A DNA stretch of 64,000 bases from Rhabditophanes sp. KR3021 (GCA_963281155.1 CAUJLY010000002.1:806001-870000); one strand, 5' to 3'. Shown: positions 12,116 through 23,800, counted from the stretch's first letter. Numbers and translations are program-made. The notes: generated by a model from the letters alone, not told the origin.

Positions 12116-13768
12116 TCACAAACATTCATTCAAATCTTCGAAATAGTCGAATTTGTTAAAACAAGCTCTGGCAAAGGATGAATCGTCAATTTTGTTGTAG
12201 TAACAGTTGATAATTTTAATTTTGTGGAGTGGAAGTTGTAGATGGAGGAAATGCTTGAAATGTTTCTTCGTTTTAAAACAATTGCATTCCATTTCTTGTG
12301 ATAGGATGAATTCATTCGAGTATTTACCAGTAGTATAATTCTGGAGGTTCGAACAGTTTACTGACAAGACACGTAGGTTCGATGGATAAGCCAACGATAT
12401 TTGACCCATGCAATTGTGATACAGAAATTGTAGATTAGTCAATTGGGTCAAAAACTTGAGATTGGGGACATTGGAAAGTGCACTAAGCCCTTCAAAAAAC
12501 AGAATCTTCAAACTACCAAACTTGGCCCCCAAAACCTTGTCATAAAAGTATCCACTCAACTGCAAACTAAAATTAACTCTCAAACTTTCCAACCCATCCG
12601 GTATAACTTTACAAAGTTGATTCCAATCATGTTTTAGAGCATGTTTTTGACATTCAGACACATCCATTATAAGGGATAGATCTTTTTTGGTTTCAAAAAA
12701 TTTCATACTTTTGTTTCCTTCTGACACCATTAGGTGGTAGGCTTTGTTGTCGATGTGGATGCGCAGTTTATTTATACCTGTACTGCCTAATTTGTCTAAG
12801 AAGTAGTTGGGTCTTTCGTTTTGATTGACGCATGAGTAGTAAAAAATTAAGTTATCCAGGATGTTGGTGATTTTAGTTGAGCAGTCTAAAGAGAGAAGGA
12901 CGTTGTCATCTAGGTACAGCTTTAGTTTCAATTTCTTTTGATCTAATTTAGTCAGGAGACGGACCATCACCGGCGAATTTGCTACTACGCTATTTTCGAG
13001 TTTGATGCACATTGTCGTGCCTTCATTCACTTGAAAAAGATCTACTAGTTGGTCGACCTCAACTAAGCTAGTTTCTTTAACGTCATGTGGGTAGAGATTG
13101 TCTAATTTTAGATAATTCAAGTTTGGAAGGTATTGAAATAAATTTTCATTAGCTATTTCTTCGTTTCTGATCAACAACATGAGTTCATGCCAATTAAGTA
13201 TCGAGATTCTCTTGATGAAAGGACTTCGTAGGTGTTGATAAATATGATAAGCATTGTAAACATCCTCATCTTCACTAATATTTGGGTGTCTTTGATTACC
13301 ATCTTCTATGCCAATATTATCCTCTATTTCAAAATGAGCAGTACTAATATGCATGTGAAGTGTATCTGCACAAACGAATTTTTCAAAAATAGATTTAATC
13401 GTTGAACTGATAGATAACATTTTGTTTCCAGAAAAAGTGGTTTTGTCAATAAACATCAATTCAACCTTTAGTCTAGTAGCCTTGATAAGAGAATCAACTT
13501 CTTGACTGACTTCAATAATTTCAGCAAAATCTTCTTCCGTATTGCAATCGAATGAACAAAAAGCCCCAACCACCTCCTCATCCTCCCCAGCAATCATCAT
13601 ATCCAAGAAAAGAGGGTCCGGAACCAGGATCCTATTAACTGAAGTACAATCTAACTTTTGATACAACTCCCTACCAATTTCCTTCAACTTATCAAAATTG
13701 ATATCGTTCTCAAATATTTGATCAAACAGATCAGGTTGACTAAAAACTGTTCTAATATAGTCATGCAT
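12116..13768 (-). CDS. Uncharacterised 550-residue protein with LRR-like leucine pattern
   Basis: A single uninterrupted reading frame of 550 codons starts at the first ATG. I do not recognise the family. The N-terminal 60 residues resemble the helical opening of F-box-like proteins but lack a clear F-box. The rest has spaced leucine/isoleucine strands (for example LPNLNYLKLDNLYP and YPSNLRVLSVNCSNLQ) that resemble degenerate leucine-rich repeats, as in the expanded F-box/LRR-like families of nematodes. Acidic patches lie near residues 60-90 and 150-170. No signal peptide or membrane segment is seen. The lack of introns contrasts with its neighbours and fits a young or expanded family. Function unknown. 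Confidence 0.75.
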   Translation of the reverse strand: MHDYIRTVFSQPDLFDQIFENDINFDKLKEIGRELYQKLDCTSVNRILVPDPLFLDMMIAGEDEEVVGAFCSFDCNTEEDFAEIIEVSQEVDSLIKATRLKVELMFIDKTTFSGNKMLSISSTIKSIFEKFVCADTLHMHISTAHFEIEDNIGIEDGNQRHPNISEDEDVYNAYHIYQHLRSPFIKRISILNWHELMLLIRNEEIANENLFQYLPNLNYLKLDNLYPHDVKETSLVEVDQLVDLFQVNEGTTMCIKLENSVVANSPVMVRLLTKLDQKKLKLKLYLDDNVLLSLDCSTKITNILDNLIFYYSCVNQNERPNYFLDKLGSTGINKLRIHIDNKAYHLMVSEGNKSMKFFETKKDLSLIMDVSECQKHALKHDWNQLCKVIPDGLESLRVNFSLQLSGYFYDKVLGAKFGSLKILFFEGLSALSNVPNLKFLTQLTNLQFLYHNCMGQISLAYPSNLRVLSVNCSNLQNYTTGKYSNEFILSQEMECNCFKTKKHFKHFLHLQLPLHKIKIINCYYNKIDDSSFARACFNKFDYFEDLNECL

Positions 13769-14173
13769 AGCAAAAGAAATATACTCTAAAAAATAACTTC
13801 CTTACGATCAATAAAAAGAGAATGCTAGCTTTTTTTAAATATAAAAGCAAACAACAGAAATGTGTATGTGTCAGTAAAAATATCTATTATATTTGTGGGG
13901 CTTAGTGTAATAGTGGTGTGTAATGTCTTATCTAGTCACTTGATTGCAAACTGTTATTATTGTCATTTTTGTGATTATTATGAAATCTAGGAATATAATA
14001 GGAAAAGTATCTATAATACTTATTACACAAATACATTTACCATATAAATGTAGTGTGTATGTAAAGGATGCAATAAAAAGTTTAACATTGTATCTGATGC
14101 TTTTTATTAAGATCAAAGATTACTAAAAGTTATCTACTTCAATGGTATTTATTAATTATTGTGTTATTATTAT
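13769..14173. other. Intergenic, nothing recognised
   Basis: About 400 AT-rich bases between the orphan gene start and the 3' end of the first serpentine receptor. Short opposed open frames here overlap each other and show no motif. Confidence 0.45.
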
Positions 14174-15211
14174 TCACCAGGCATTTTTGTAGCTTTTGAA
14201 GTAATCTTCTGTATTAGCTAATGGCACCACAACATTACTTTTGTCCTTGAAAAAAGAATCTACTTTGATTATCTTTGCAATTTTGTTTTTGGATAATTGA
14301 ATTCGGAAAGGTTTATACATCGTTACCATATATCCTGAAATTATAAAAAATATAGAAGCTGTCATGAGGGCGGTCAATTCCTTGTGGAAAGCCATTTCAT
14401 CGGCAGAATAATTGGTCCCTCTTATAAGATTAAATAAATATATCCAGATAAAATTGATTAGCCAAACTAAGTTGAAGATACCAACCAACAAGAGAAGTCC
14501 AGATGTTGTTTGAATATTTTCACGCAACTGATATTTGGCAGAAACAGTCAATTCGGTAAAATCCTTTTTCAATAATTTATAACAATAAAATCTGGCTAAA
14601 AAAGTTAGAACCATTAAAGCAATAAAAACAATGAAAGCTATATTAGATGAATAATTGAAGTCTCCTGATTTCGATAACACAACAGACGAACAGAAAGACA
14701 ATTGTGTTGTTTGTGGCTTAGTATATGTAAAAAGATAAAGAAAAACAGCGCCTGATATGATGAAAGGAATGACAAGTAGCAAACAAGAAACACCTAGATT
14801 TTTCATCTTTTCATACTTTTTATATCTCCAGGTTGCAAAAAATCTTTCGATGATTAAAAAAGAGACTAGTGTCATTTCAGTCTGAGCTGAAGTTGATGTG
14901 AAACTAGCTATTTGATAACACGTGGTGGAATTAATCATATAGAAACATGGCTGTTCTTGTGGATTTGAATATTTATTCAGAAAATAAGCTGCTCGAGTTA
15001 AAGTGGCTGAGGCTCGACCTATTGAAGATATTATAAATTGAAAAAATAAGATTTTGAGGTAGCGATGGAATATAAAAGTGCTTTTGATGAGATATAAGAC
15101 AATTAGGCCTAATAAGATACTTGTCGAATTTATAATTATTAGAATAATCCAAATAATTTTTAATCGAACATCTCGTGAAATTTCATAAGCTTCGTTGCAA
15201 CTTTGGTTCAT
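14174..15211 (-). CDS. Serpentine receptor, Sre-like
   Basis: This is a seven-transmembrane chemoreceptor of the nematode-specific kind. A single exon of 345 codons runs from the ATG at 15211, chosen because MNQSC aligns with MNSSE at the start of the neighbouring receptor; a longer frame begins 18 codons upstream. Seven hydrophobic segments are visible. IIERFFATWRYKKYE after TM3 matches the ER..A...YE motif of Sre/Sra-type receptors. YQLRENIQTT before TM6 matches the Sre RYQ.REN motif. The cytoplasmic end NTEDYFKSYKNAW is nearly identical to that of the receptor 2 kb upstream. The ligand is unknown. Expression in chemosensory neurons is expected from the family only. Confidence 0.85.
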   Translation of the reverse strand: MNQSCNEAYEISRDVRLKIIWIILIIINSTSILLGLIVLYLIKSTFIFHRYLKILFFQFIISSIGRASATLTRAAYFLNKYSNPQEQPCFYMINSTTCYQIASFTSTSAQTEMTLVSFLIIERFFATWRYKKYEKMKNLGVSCLLLVIPFIISGAVFLYLFTYTKPQTTQLSFCSSVVLSKSGDFNYSSNIAFIVFIALMVLTFLARFYCYKLLKKDFTELTVSAKYQLRENIQTTSGLLLLVGIFNLVWLINFIWIYLFNLIRGTNYSADEMAFHKELTALMTASIFFIISGYMVTMYKPFRIQLSKNKIAKIIKVDSFFKDKSNVVVPLANTEDYFKSYKNAW

Positions 15212-15439
15212 CTTGGTGTCTAAATATATGTATAGTATGAGATAATGTTTATTCCATCCATTCAAGATTGACGTAATGTTAGAGATTTAATTCAAATAGT
15301 TAAGCAGGAAAATTACTAAATAGATTTCATAATAATTATTTGTTATAAGGCTCCTGAACAAAATTATTAGACAATTAAAATGCAATACATGCTCAAGCTA
15401 CATCCGACTTTAAATAAATATTTCAATTAACGATTTAAC

Positions 15440-15511
15440 ACATCTTTTAACAAATATTTTAGTACATCTTCTAATAAATATTTTAGTACATCTTTTAATA
15501 AGTAGTTTAAT
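15440..15511. repeat. Tandem repeat, 3 x 24 bases
   Basis: Three copies of a 24-base unit beginning ACATCTTTTAA and ending TTTTAGT. The third copy is more diverged. It lies in the space between the two receptors, upstream of the first. Confidence 0.8.
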
Positions 15512-17073
15512 TCATGGAACAAATTTAATTACCAACAACCATTTTTATAATTGTTACAAATAATCTGTCAGTGGAACAACAACTTGAATATTGTTATTTG
15601 TTTTAACCTACCTGAAAAAACATCTTACTTAAAGGACTCCTAAATATTGGATCTTTGGATAATAAAAATTATAAAATAGGGCAAGTTTATGACTGTAGTT
15701 TGTATTGAGACTTGAAGAACTTGTAATTAATAAATATGGTATTGAATTATCTATGAAGCATTAATCGTAATTGTTAGTATAAAGATGACAGACGACATAA
15801 ATGAGTACTTTTCGCATGACTGTCGTGCCATGAATCGTTGATTTAAATTTCATTTTATGAAAAAGGAAGCTTTGTTTGTTTGCGTATTCTGATTCGTTTG
15901 GCTATTATAATTCATGTTATTATTGAGGCAGGAACGATATAATAGACGTGTTTGGAGCAATTACAGTGTCTTCGGGTGAAGTGCAATAGAATAATTGTTG
16001 TCGAGTTCACCGTGACTGCTTTCATTTATTAAAGGCCAGGCTGAATTAAATGAGTTAACGAGACAATAAATCACAAATAACAATTATGTATTTAAATTTT
16101 AATTGTTAACAACCTTTGTAATTGATAGAAACTAATAATTTTTCGAATAACAAGAAGTAAATCAGACATGCTATAACAAATGCGGCAGCAGTATTTGCAT
16201 TCTCAAATAGATCGCAATATAAATGGTTATAAAAGTATAAATTGATCTTAAAATGGCTAAAACATATTTAATCAACGAGGCTATTTTTATAAAATATATA
16301 TTGCTCCGGAGTTAAAGGGTCGAAAACCTTGACTTTTCCCAGACTTGCTTCGGGAATGAGCCTTAAACTGTATTTCTAAAAAACTGAGTCTAGTGGCATA
16401 TGTATAAAATTAAGAGCTTAAGGAGTTTGTTTGCTAGGATAACTAATAAGGGAAGACAACATGGTAAAAAAATATTTTTTTGTACTATGTTTATAACTGT
16501 CAAAATAGGTTTACATTAATGAACGCTCTTATGTAGAAAGTTAAAATCTCATTTGGTTAGGCCGCCTGCAAGGTAATGACAAAGAAAAGAAGTCTCGAAA
16601 AGATGTATTCCGAATCTGGTTGAGGTAAAAGTGTTGAAAAACAGTAGACCAAAAAGATAAGTTTAAATTTTTTAACACATCAAAATAAAACAATTATTCA
16701 ATGAATAATAAAAAAAGTAACATATCAATTTCCAAAAAATATATTGCTAATTTGTTTTCTGTAAATATCCAAACGGTCCTTTGTATTAAAATGAAGGCAT
16801 GTAAGTTCATTTGAACGTGCTTGATATTTTGATACTTTTTTAAAGGCACAAATGGCAAATTATTATAAAATGTAATCTCCAATTTCTTTGTACATTTTTT
16901 TGACCAAGAATTTTAATAAATTTCATCTTAAGGTTGAAAGTTTCAGCACAATTGTTTGATGTGAATATCAGCATGAAAGAAACATACGTGCAAAATAATA
17001 TCATGTGCAAAATTAAAATTGCCGAAGTGCATGGATGAACTTTTATATTATTTATTTGCTTAATCAATTAAGT
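15512..17073. other. Intergenic between the two receptors
   Basis: About 1.5 kb with no intact gene. Around 16300-16360 the minus strand has a short codon-like stretch (IPEASLGKVKVFDPLTPEQY) that is richer in G+C than its surroundings and may be a relic of a lost exon; it matches nothing I recognise. Frames of 60-75 codons near 16.7-17.1 kb lack family features and are probably chance. Confidence 0.4.
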
Positions 17074-18126
17074 TTAGGACCACGTATTTTTATAACTTTT
17101 AAAATAATCATCCGTTTTAGCTAGTGGAGCTATTTTAATTACTTTTCCTTTCGTCGTGTCACATACTTTGAATCTTCCAAATGCTTTCATGACTCTCACT
17201 TTAAAAGGAACGTATCCATACAAACTCCAAAAGACATAGAAATTAAAAAAGAGAACATGCGAAATTGTTGCTATCTCCTTATGAAAGACCATTTGATTGT
17301 AGGAGTATTGGTTGGCTGTTAAATCAAATATTAAAAAATAGAAATTGTTGAATAAGAGGCAAATGGCAAATACTATTACTATTTTGATAAGAAATTTGGT
17401 TGTATTCACGTTTTCACGTGCTTGGTATCGTTTAGTTATCTGGAATGTGTCTGATGTTCGGAGTTCTTTTTGAATTTTTTTGTTGTAGTAGGTTAGTACT
17501 ACTACGACAGTAAATAGAAGAATTAAAGTTGGAATGGATATAATTAGGACAAAGGATTGTTTTGGTGGTCCAGTCTTATAAGGATAGTAACAGAATATTC
17601 TAGGTGAATTTATCTGAACAGCTTGGAAGCCATCCGGAATTCCCATTCCAAATATCATAATACAAATTGCCCAAATGATGCAAGTTACACCAATAATTAG
17701 TTTATTGTATTTGATACTTTCGTATGTTCTATACTTTACAGATGCAAGAATTCTCTCAAAGCAAATAAACAAAAAGCAAGCAGCTATCGTGTAGAAAGTC
17801 CCATAGTTTGCTTTATCTGTAAAAACGCATTCATACCATTCAACCATATATCCACAACCATTCTCTTTTTCTCTTGCAATTTTCCACAAAAATAAAATAG
17901 CTATCGCACTTGACGTAATCCCTCTTGTGATTAAGGCAACATTCATATTAATTAGCAGACACTTTAAGTGATAGTGTAAAGACTTTGATTTAATCAAAAG
18001 AAAAAGCAACGGCATTGAAAATATACATGAAATGACATTCAAAACAATTGTCAAGACCCATATCATCATAATAGAAGTAGTTTGACCGATCTCCTTAGCC
18101 AACAAACAGGCCTCACTAGAATTCAT
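17074..18126 (-). CDS. Serpentine receptor, Sre-like
   Basis: This is a second single-exon seven-transmembrane receptor, 350 residues, in the same orientation as and paralogous to the receptor at 14.2 kb. Seven hydrophobic spans are visible. CFERILASVKYRTYE follows TM3. RYQARENVNTT precedes TM6. NQMVFHKEIATISH before TM7 aligns with the neighbour's EMAFHKELTALMT. The tail KTDDYFKSYKNTW is shared with the neighbour. The pair looks like an old tandem duplication, since overall identity is low outside these motifs. The start MNSSEACLLAKE is the only plausible ATG. Two potential extracellular cysteines (GCGY and WYEC) lie between TM2 and TM3. Confidence 0.87.
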   Translation of the reverse strand: MNSSEACLLAKEIGQTTSIMMIWVLTIVLNVISCIFSMPLLFLLIKSKSLHYHLKCLLINMNVALITRGITSSAIAILFLWKIAREKENGCGYMVEWYECVFTDKANYGTFYTIAACFLFICFERILASVKYRTYESIKYNKLIIGVTCIIWAICIMIFGMGIPDGFQAVQINSPRIFCYYPYKTGPPKQSFVLIISIPTLILLFTVVVVLTYYNKKIQKELRTSDTFQITKRYQARENVNTTKFLIKIVIVFAICLLFNNFYFLIFDLTANQYSYNQMVFHKEIATISHVLFFNFYVFWSLYGYVPFKVRVMKAFGRFKVCDTTKGKVIKIAPLAKTDDYFKSYKNTWS

Positions 18127-18488
18127 CCCTCAAAATTAAATGAAAATTGCAATAATTTGGTTAAAACCAAATGAAGCACAATTAAGTAAAATATACTTAT
18201 GAAAGGCAAAAGGTTTATTTGTCCATTAATGTGGAATGGCATGATTTTCACACGAACCTATTTTCATTACTTTTAGATGAATTACTAATGAAGCGGAAAT
18301 AATACTAGAAAGGAAATTAATGATTATGAAGAGAAATTTGTTCTTCCAAAACTGTACAAGGAAACTTAGGAAAACACCAAAAAGGAAGTGAAATGCGGCA
18401 AAATCTTGTCTGCTCCGATGCCAAGCTTTATCCATGGAACAAAGATCAACTTGTATCAAGAAAGTACCTTTATCTTATGGTATGACTA
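18127..18488. other. Intergenic, possible degenerate 5' part of Tudor gene
   Basis: Plus-strand frames here contain short coding-like pieces (EEKFVLPKLYKE, DAKLYPWNKDQL) in changing frames just before the Tudor fragment. They could be decayed upstream exons of it. No intact structure can be drawn. Confidence 0.35.
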
Positions 18489-18985
18489 TTGCTCCAAGTG
18501 TTCCAAAACAAAGAGCCTATGATTAGAGCGTGTGAAGATCGGGACCCTACTAATGAGTATTACAAGGTCTTCTACATCGACTATGGGACCACTGGGTGGG
18601 TCAAGAAGAGAGTTTGCTTCGAGATGCACAACGAGGAGTGGTTCACGAGATCTCCCGAAGCAGTGGGAGTTTCTTTGTACGACTTGCGTCGAAAGCGTAC
18701 TAAACTCGATGGGGCTCAGAACCTTGAGTGAACGAATCTGTTTACCAAAGAAGAAAAGCCCTCAGTAATTCTATCTGCAATTCAACTCCTAAAAAGGTAA
18801 CTATTGTGGATGGTCCTCGGAAAAATGAGCAGAAAATGTATGAATTCGAGCATTTCCTCTTTCCTTGGACTGACCCATTCATCTTCAAGATTAAGGATAT
18901 TGAAAGTTACCGTGGGAAAGAACGGTCAAGAGCAACAAATGGTCTGATGGAAAGGTTGGCTACAGGTGAAAAACGAATCAGATGA
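18489..18985 (+). pseudogene. Tudor-domain gene fragment, probably degenerate
   Basis: The first frame (to 18731) contains YYKVFYIDYGTTGWVKKRV and then SPEAVGVSLYDL. This matches the second half of an extended Tudor domain (FIDYGN...V followed by PP.A....L). Tudor domains bind methylated arginine or lysine and occur in germ-granule and splicing proteins. The aromatic residue expected before the domain core is Met here. The frame then stops, and an overlapping frame shifted by one base runs to 18985, encoding 85 basic-rich codons (TIVDGPRKNEQKMYEF, DIESYRGKERSRAT) with no recognised domain. No splice pair links the two. I read this as a broken Tudor gene, though an unseen intron cannot be excluded. 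Confidence 0.5.
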
Positions 18986-19274
18986 CCATTCTTGTATCCC
19001 TTTTGTTATAATAATGTGTATTTTTAGTAACTATTTTATATGCCTTTTTAATAAGATTTAAGTAAATAAATATTTACGATTAACTTGTGCCTTCATGTAT
19101 CTAATGTTTAATTTAAATATTCTTGCACACATTACACTAGTGGAAGTCGTTGTAGGATAAAATTGGGGACTCGTGTATAGTAGTTGCATTGCAAACATAG
19201 TATAGTTAAATTTGTAAAGTATTTTGGTCAACACCAGCTCACTTTCTGATAAATTCTGCTTTAACACTTACTAA

Positions 19275-20546
19275 ATGGAATCATCAAACGCCTGGATGCG
19301 TGATGGCTTAAAATCGCACGTAAACACTGAAGACTATCTTCTTGGCAAAACAGTAAGTTATCGTCATTCCTCACTTTACATACTAATTCTATCCTTTTAG
19401 ATCGACCGAAACTTTGAACTATTTTCTGATGTTGTAATAAAGGAAGAAGTTGGGACGCTAGAGTCAATTAAAGCAAAATACCGTGATGGGCATTCCAATT
19501 TTATGTCATCGGTAAAGGAGATTTCGAAGGAAGATCCTATGATCGCGGTGAAAGTTAGCGAGGTTCAACGAATGGAAGGTATCCTGCAAAATCCTGTGTT
19601 TAAGTTGAAAATCGAGAAGTATTTGAGGAAGGAATTCGATAAATATTATAATGGCCAAATTGCTATGACTCCTACTACGGTTGCTGGAGGACTAACGTCA
19701 AGGAGAGAGATGATTGTAAGTTTTTTTTGTAACTGAGATTTTTTAATTAATTCATTCTAGACTGAAAGACGTTCTAGATCGCCTCAATTTTCGAAGAGAA
19801 CCGATCATTCTGTGGAAGAAGATTGGAGAAAAATGCATCACTCGAGGTCTCATCAAAGTTCTAGAACCGAGGTAAAATCCTCAAAACATTCCCGAAGACA
19901 CGATTATGACAAATCACCTGAAACTTCTAGAAGACGACGTTATTCGGCATCTAAATCACCTGAAACTTCTAGAAGACGACGTTATTCGGCATCTAAATCA
20001 CCTGAAACTTCTAGAAGACGACGTTATTCGACATCTAAATCACCTGAAGACAATGGTAGAACTGAAAAGAGTCGACCAAACTTGGAGGAAACTTTAGGAT
20101 CCAATTACAAAAGTAGACGTTGCTCAAGATCTAATTCACCTGTTACTGGAAAAGCAGTTCACTCAGATTCAATATCTCCTATGAAAAAACCAAAACACAA
20201 TAGAGACCATTCAAATCCACGTAGCAATAAAAGTGATTATGATAGGAAACCAAGCAATAGCCGTTATGAGAAGACACCTCATGGGAAAACCAAAACGACT
20301 CTTTCAATGCAAGAGATGGAAATAAAACGGCAAGAAATGCTTGAAGATGGAAAGAAACACGAAGAGGAACGCAAAGGAATCTTGAGTAAAATAGCTCAAG
20401 TCAACAAAATAGCCGAAGAAGCTGAAGATGCAGCCCGTGCCAATCCACTTACCAAGAAATTCTCCTCGACAATCACTGAATCTTCTCTTGAAAGTCGGGT
20501 AAAGTCAAGGAAACATTACAACCAAAAGTCCAGAGAGGACTTTTAA
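19275..20546 (+). CDS. CWC25: Pre-mRNA-splicing factor CWC25 homologue
   Basis: CWC25 acts in the first catalytic step of splicing. Three exons (19275-19352, 19401-19715, 19761-20546) give 392 residues. EDYLLGKTID matches the family's EEYLLGRPID. KEDPMIAVKVSEVQRMEGIL with NPVFKLKIEKYL matches the REDPL...NNPVKMKKIKELL block. The C-terminus MEIKRQEMLEDGKKHEEER and the closing SSLESRVKSRKH match the conserved CWC25 tail. The middle is an RS-like region with a 42-base tandem repeat. The usual N-terminal block (KSWHP...W..E) is absent: the protein starts directly at the position corresponding to the NREEYLLG motif. Either an upstream exon was missed or the N-terminus has been lost. Confidence 0.85.
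19911..20048 (+). repeat. 42-base tandem repeat inside CWC25
   Basis: Three copies of a 42-base unit (starts 19911, 19953 and 19995) plus a 12-base partial copy. Each encodes the 14-residue unit KSPETSRRRRYSAS. The copies are almost identical, indicating recent in-frame expansion of an RS-like segment. Confidence 0.95.
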
Positions 20547-20871
20547 TTCATTCTTATTTTTTTTATTCAAACAAACAACATGCCTTTTTAATTAATAAAC
20601 GTTTTAAAACGATTTCCTTTACATGTTTATTTTTAAATATGTTATTAACATTTGGACACTATATATGGGTCGGTTACTATTTTTCAAAGCTTCTGATTGA
20701 CCCTAATGATCCAGCAGTTCAAGAGAGGCTAACGAAAGCACAGAATGTCTACAGAAATCGACTTACTCTCCTAATAACCGCTTTTATAAAAAACAAAAAA
20801 TGGTTAATGACTAATTTACGGACTTAATAAGCAGTAATTGAATAAATTAAGAAAAAATTTTATTAAAAGAT
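20547..20871. other. Convergent intergenic
   Basis: About 325 bases between the ends of two converging genes. A 62-codon plus-strand frame at 20639-20827 has somewhat protein-like composition (IDPNDPAVQERLTKAQNVY) but no recognised family. Confidence 0.35.
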
Positions 20872-23800
20872 TTAGACATCATGAATCATAGATACAATTT
20901 CTATAAAACTGCTTAATAAATGTCTGACTGATTCGAAGTCGGAAATACTGTGTCGTAGTGGTAGATTTTTCCAGATGTTCAGTAAGCGATTAGCTAAGCG
21001 TTCGATTTTTCGGGGATCGTAGACTTTGTTTTCCATTTCATCTACGCTCAGGGTTTCAATGTAGGCTGACGCGGTCCTTAGTTTTATTAATTGGTATTTG
21101 ACGAGACTGTCTATGTCTTTACGTACTTCGAGGATGCATTTGATTCTGAAGGCCACGATTGGTAATAACTGTTTGACTAGGAGGTGACAATTTGCTACAC
21201 CAGTCATATTTCTAGACCCTTTATCATCTTCATTATGCTTGTAACAAATGACAATTTCCTTAGTCCTCAACATATCAATATCTAAATCCCAATCTCTTGA
21301 AACCCCCAAAATAATAGGCCAGAACTTATTAGCGTATTCATCTTCCTCCAAAGCGACACAACCGACAGCCTCCTCCATAAAATCTTGCCTCTTTTTCCTA
21401 ACAAAAGCATCAACATTTTCCATCGGCAGCAAAGGATGACTATGAAATGATTGAAACATCGCCATATACCCTGCATTATCAAACATAAACCGTGGTCTCG
21501 ACAAAATCCGCAACTCCAATTGAAGATACATAACTTGAACTAGATGAATATGATGCATAACTAAGTGGTAATTAGCCGGTTTCTTTGCCACACAAATCTC
21601 AAGCAAAGTATCTTTTTGAATTCTATCCTTCCCGACTCTTCCCATGTCAAAGAAGCGTTGGTAGAATTCTTCATAAACAAAGACAGGTCTATTTGAACTG
21701 TCCGTTTGATTGATAGCTATTTGGATTAATTCTAGTAAGTTCATTACGCAACCCACAAACTCACCTACTTCCAGTTCACTTACTCCTACTATTTCGATTA
21801 AACGTTCTTCATCCGGCATTTCACCTAATTCGTTCATTAGAGTAAAGAGCAGTTGTAGGGGCGTTTTGACAAAATTGTCCCAAATCATAAAACCTATTCC
21901 GTGAACTATTTCAGGGTAGAATCTTAAGATTCTGATAGAATTGATACATGCAAAAAGTTTGGAAATATTTCTTTGCTTTTCCTTACTCCACCTGGATGCA
22001 CTTTCCCAGGCAACATCGGCAAAAAGAATTGAAGGGGTGATGGATAATTTGAAAGAATTGAACACTCGACGCAAAGGTAATTCCCACAGATTTTTGTCGA
22101 TTGCGAGTAAAGACATTGAATCGTATATTAGGTGTCCTGGTACAGGATCTAGTTGATTAGGTTTAACGTGTTCAATTATATCGGACTCATCTGTGAAAGC
22201 AGTTAAAATTGCTGCTGGTCCATCGTGAAATTGACTCAACCACATTCCGATCCATTCACGATAGAAGGATAAATTCTTCCTTCTGATGAGTCTAAGAAAA
22301 ACAGGTTGCGTGTGTGGCAAAATAGACAACCAAGTCAGCAATACAAGTTGCTTTAGATTCAAATACAAGATTTCCTGATTTAGATCAACATCTTCGAATG
22401 TTTCTTCTTCTGGACAAATTTCATCCTCTTCTCCAGTTGTTGTTTCTTCCTCACCAGTATTCTCCTTAAACACGTGGGTAGGTCTAGACGCATAGAAGAT
22501 AAACAATATAGTCAAACTCATGGCATTCCTAGCTACAAAAGTCGACTGGATAGCTTCATCTACGAATATACCCAATGAAAGCTGCTGACAGTTTGGAACT
22601 TGACTCATTAGACGAAGAAAAATTGGCAGTCCATAACTGACTGTATTTAATTCATTTAATGTATTTGATTCTGACACGAAATACGTGGTATAAATCTGGA
22701 TTAAGACAAAGGGATCGGTGAAAAGATTGTTGGACATTGTTAATAATTCCTTGAAAGTCATTCTGCCTGATAATGCTGGATAGAAAAGGAATCGGCCAAA
22801 TTCAAGTACCAATTGGTGGTCTTCGTGTTTTGATTGAAATGACAGGGTTGAGGTTGCTAGGATTTTTAGATATGAAGACAATGGAAGTGAATTTGAAGCT
22901 TCTTTTTTAACATTCAGCAGAGACAACTTAAAAACTTCACGTATTTCCTCTTCCATTTCAATGGGTAGATGTATCTTAACCAGTGAATTCACTCCCTCTT
23001 CTCCTTCAACTTCCGCCAATTTCATTCTTTCTTCAATCAAAACAAATGCCTTCAAATAAACCAAAAAAGATTCCAGATGATTCTTCAAAATGTCATCTCC
23101 ACTCTTTTCCAACAATTTCTCTGTTACCAAAATCTTCAGGCTAACATCATGCTTGTCATCATGAACCAATTTATCATAAACCATCTTCACATTCAAAGGA
23201 AACCGTAACTTCTCAACCAATTCCAACCACTTTTCATGCTCTAGTAAATGAGGCTTAACCAAATATTTTATTTGCCTAATAACACAATCATCGTGTGCAT
23301 TGCCATCATTTTCTCTGCTAACAGCCATTGAAAAGGGAACTCCCAGAATATTAACATCTCCGTTGGGTGAGAAGTAAGCAGCTAGTTTAGTATAATAATA
23401 GAAACTCAAAGTACTGTCAAGACAAAGCATTTGATTTTGAATTGGCAAAAGACGACCCGTTTTATGTGCGTTGAAAGCAGCTACTCGTGGACCCCTTTTT
23501 AAAGGCCATACTTCGATGATTGCTCGGCGAGGCAGATAAATTGCCACGAATAAGGCTTTTGACTTTATGCGATCATTTTTGGTGTCGATGAAGCCAAAAT
23601 TTTGAATAAATGCACATTTAGCTTCTCTGTACCCTTTCCACATTCTTACAATCTTCGCACTTTTAGTGTCAACAAGGGAAATTCTTGCCAAATTATCGCA
23701 AATTAAGGCGTATTTCCATGGTTCAGGAGCCATGAATACCCTCTCACCTTTTCTACCATGATCCTGCATTGAAATATTAGAGTAAGAGTAGGTAAAGTCG

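Noticed and set aside
15440..15511. CRISPR-like array
   Set aside because: The repeats are contiguous 24-base tandem units without unique spacers, in a eukaryotic genome.
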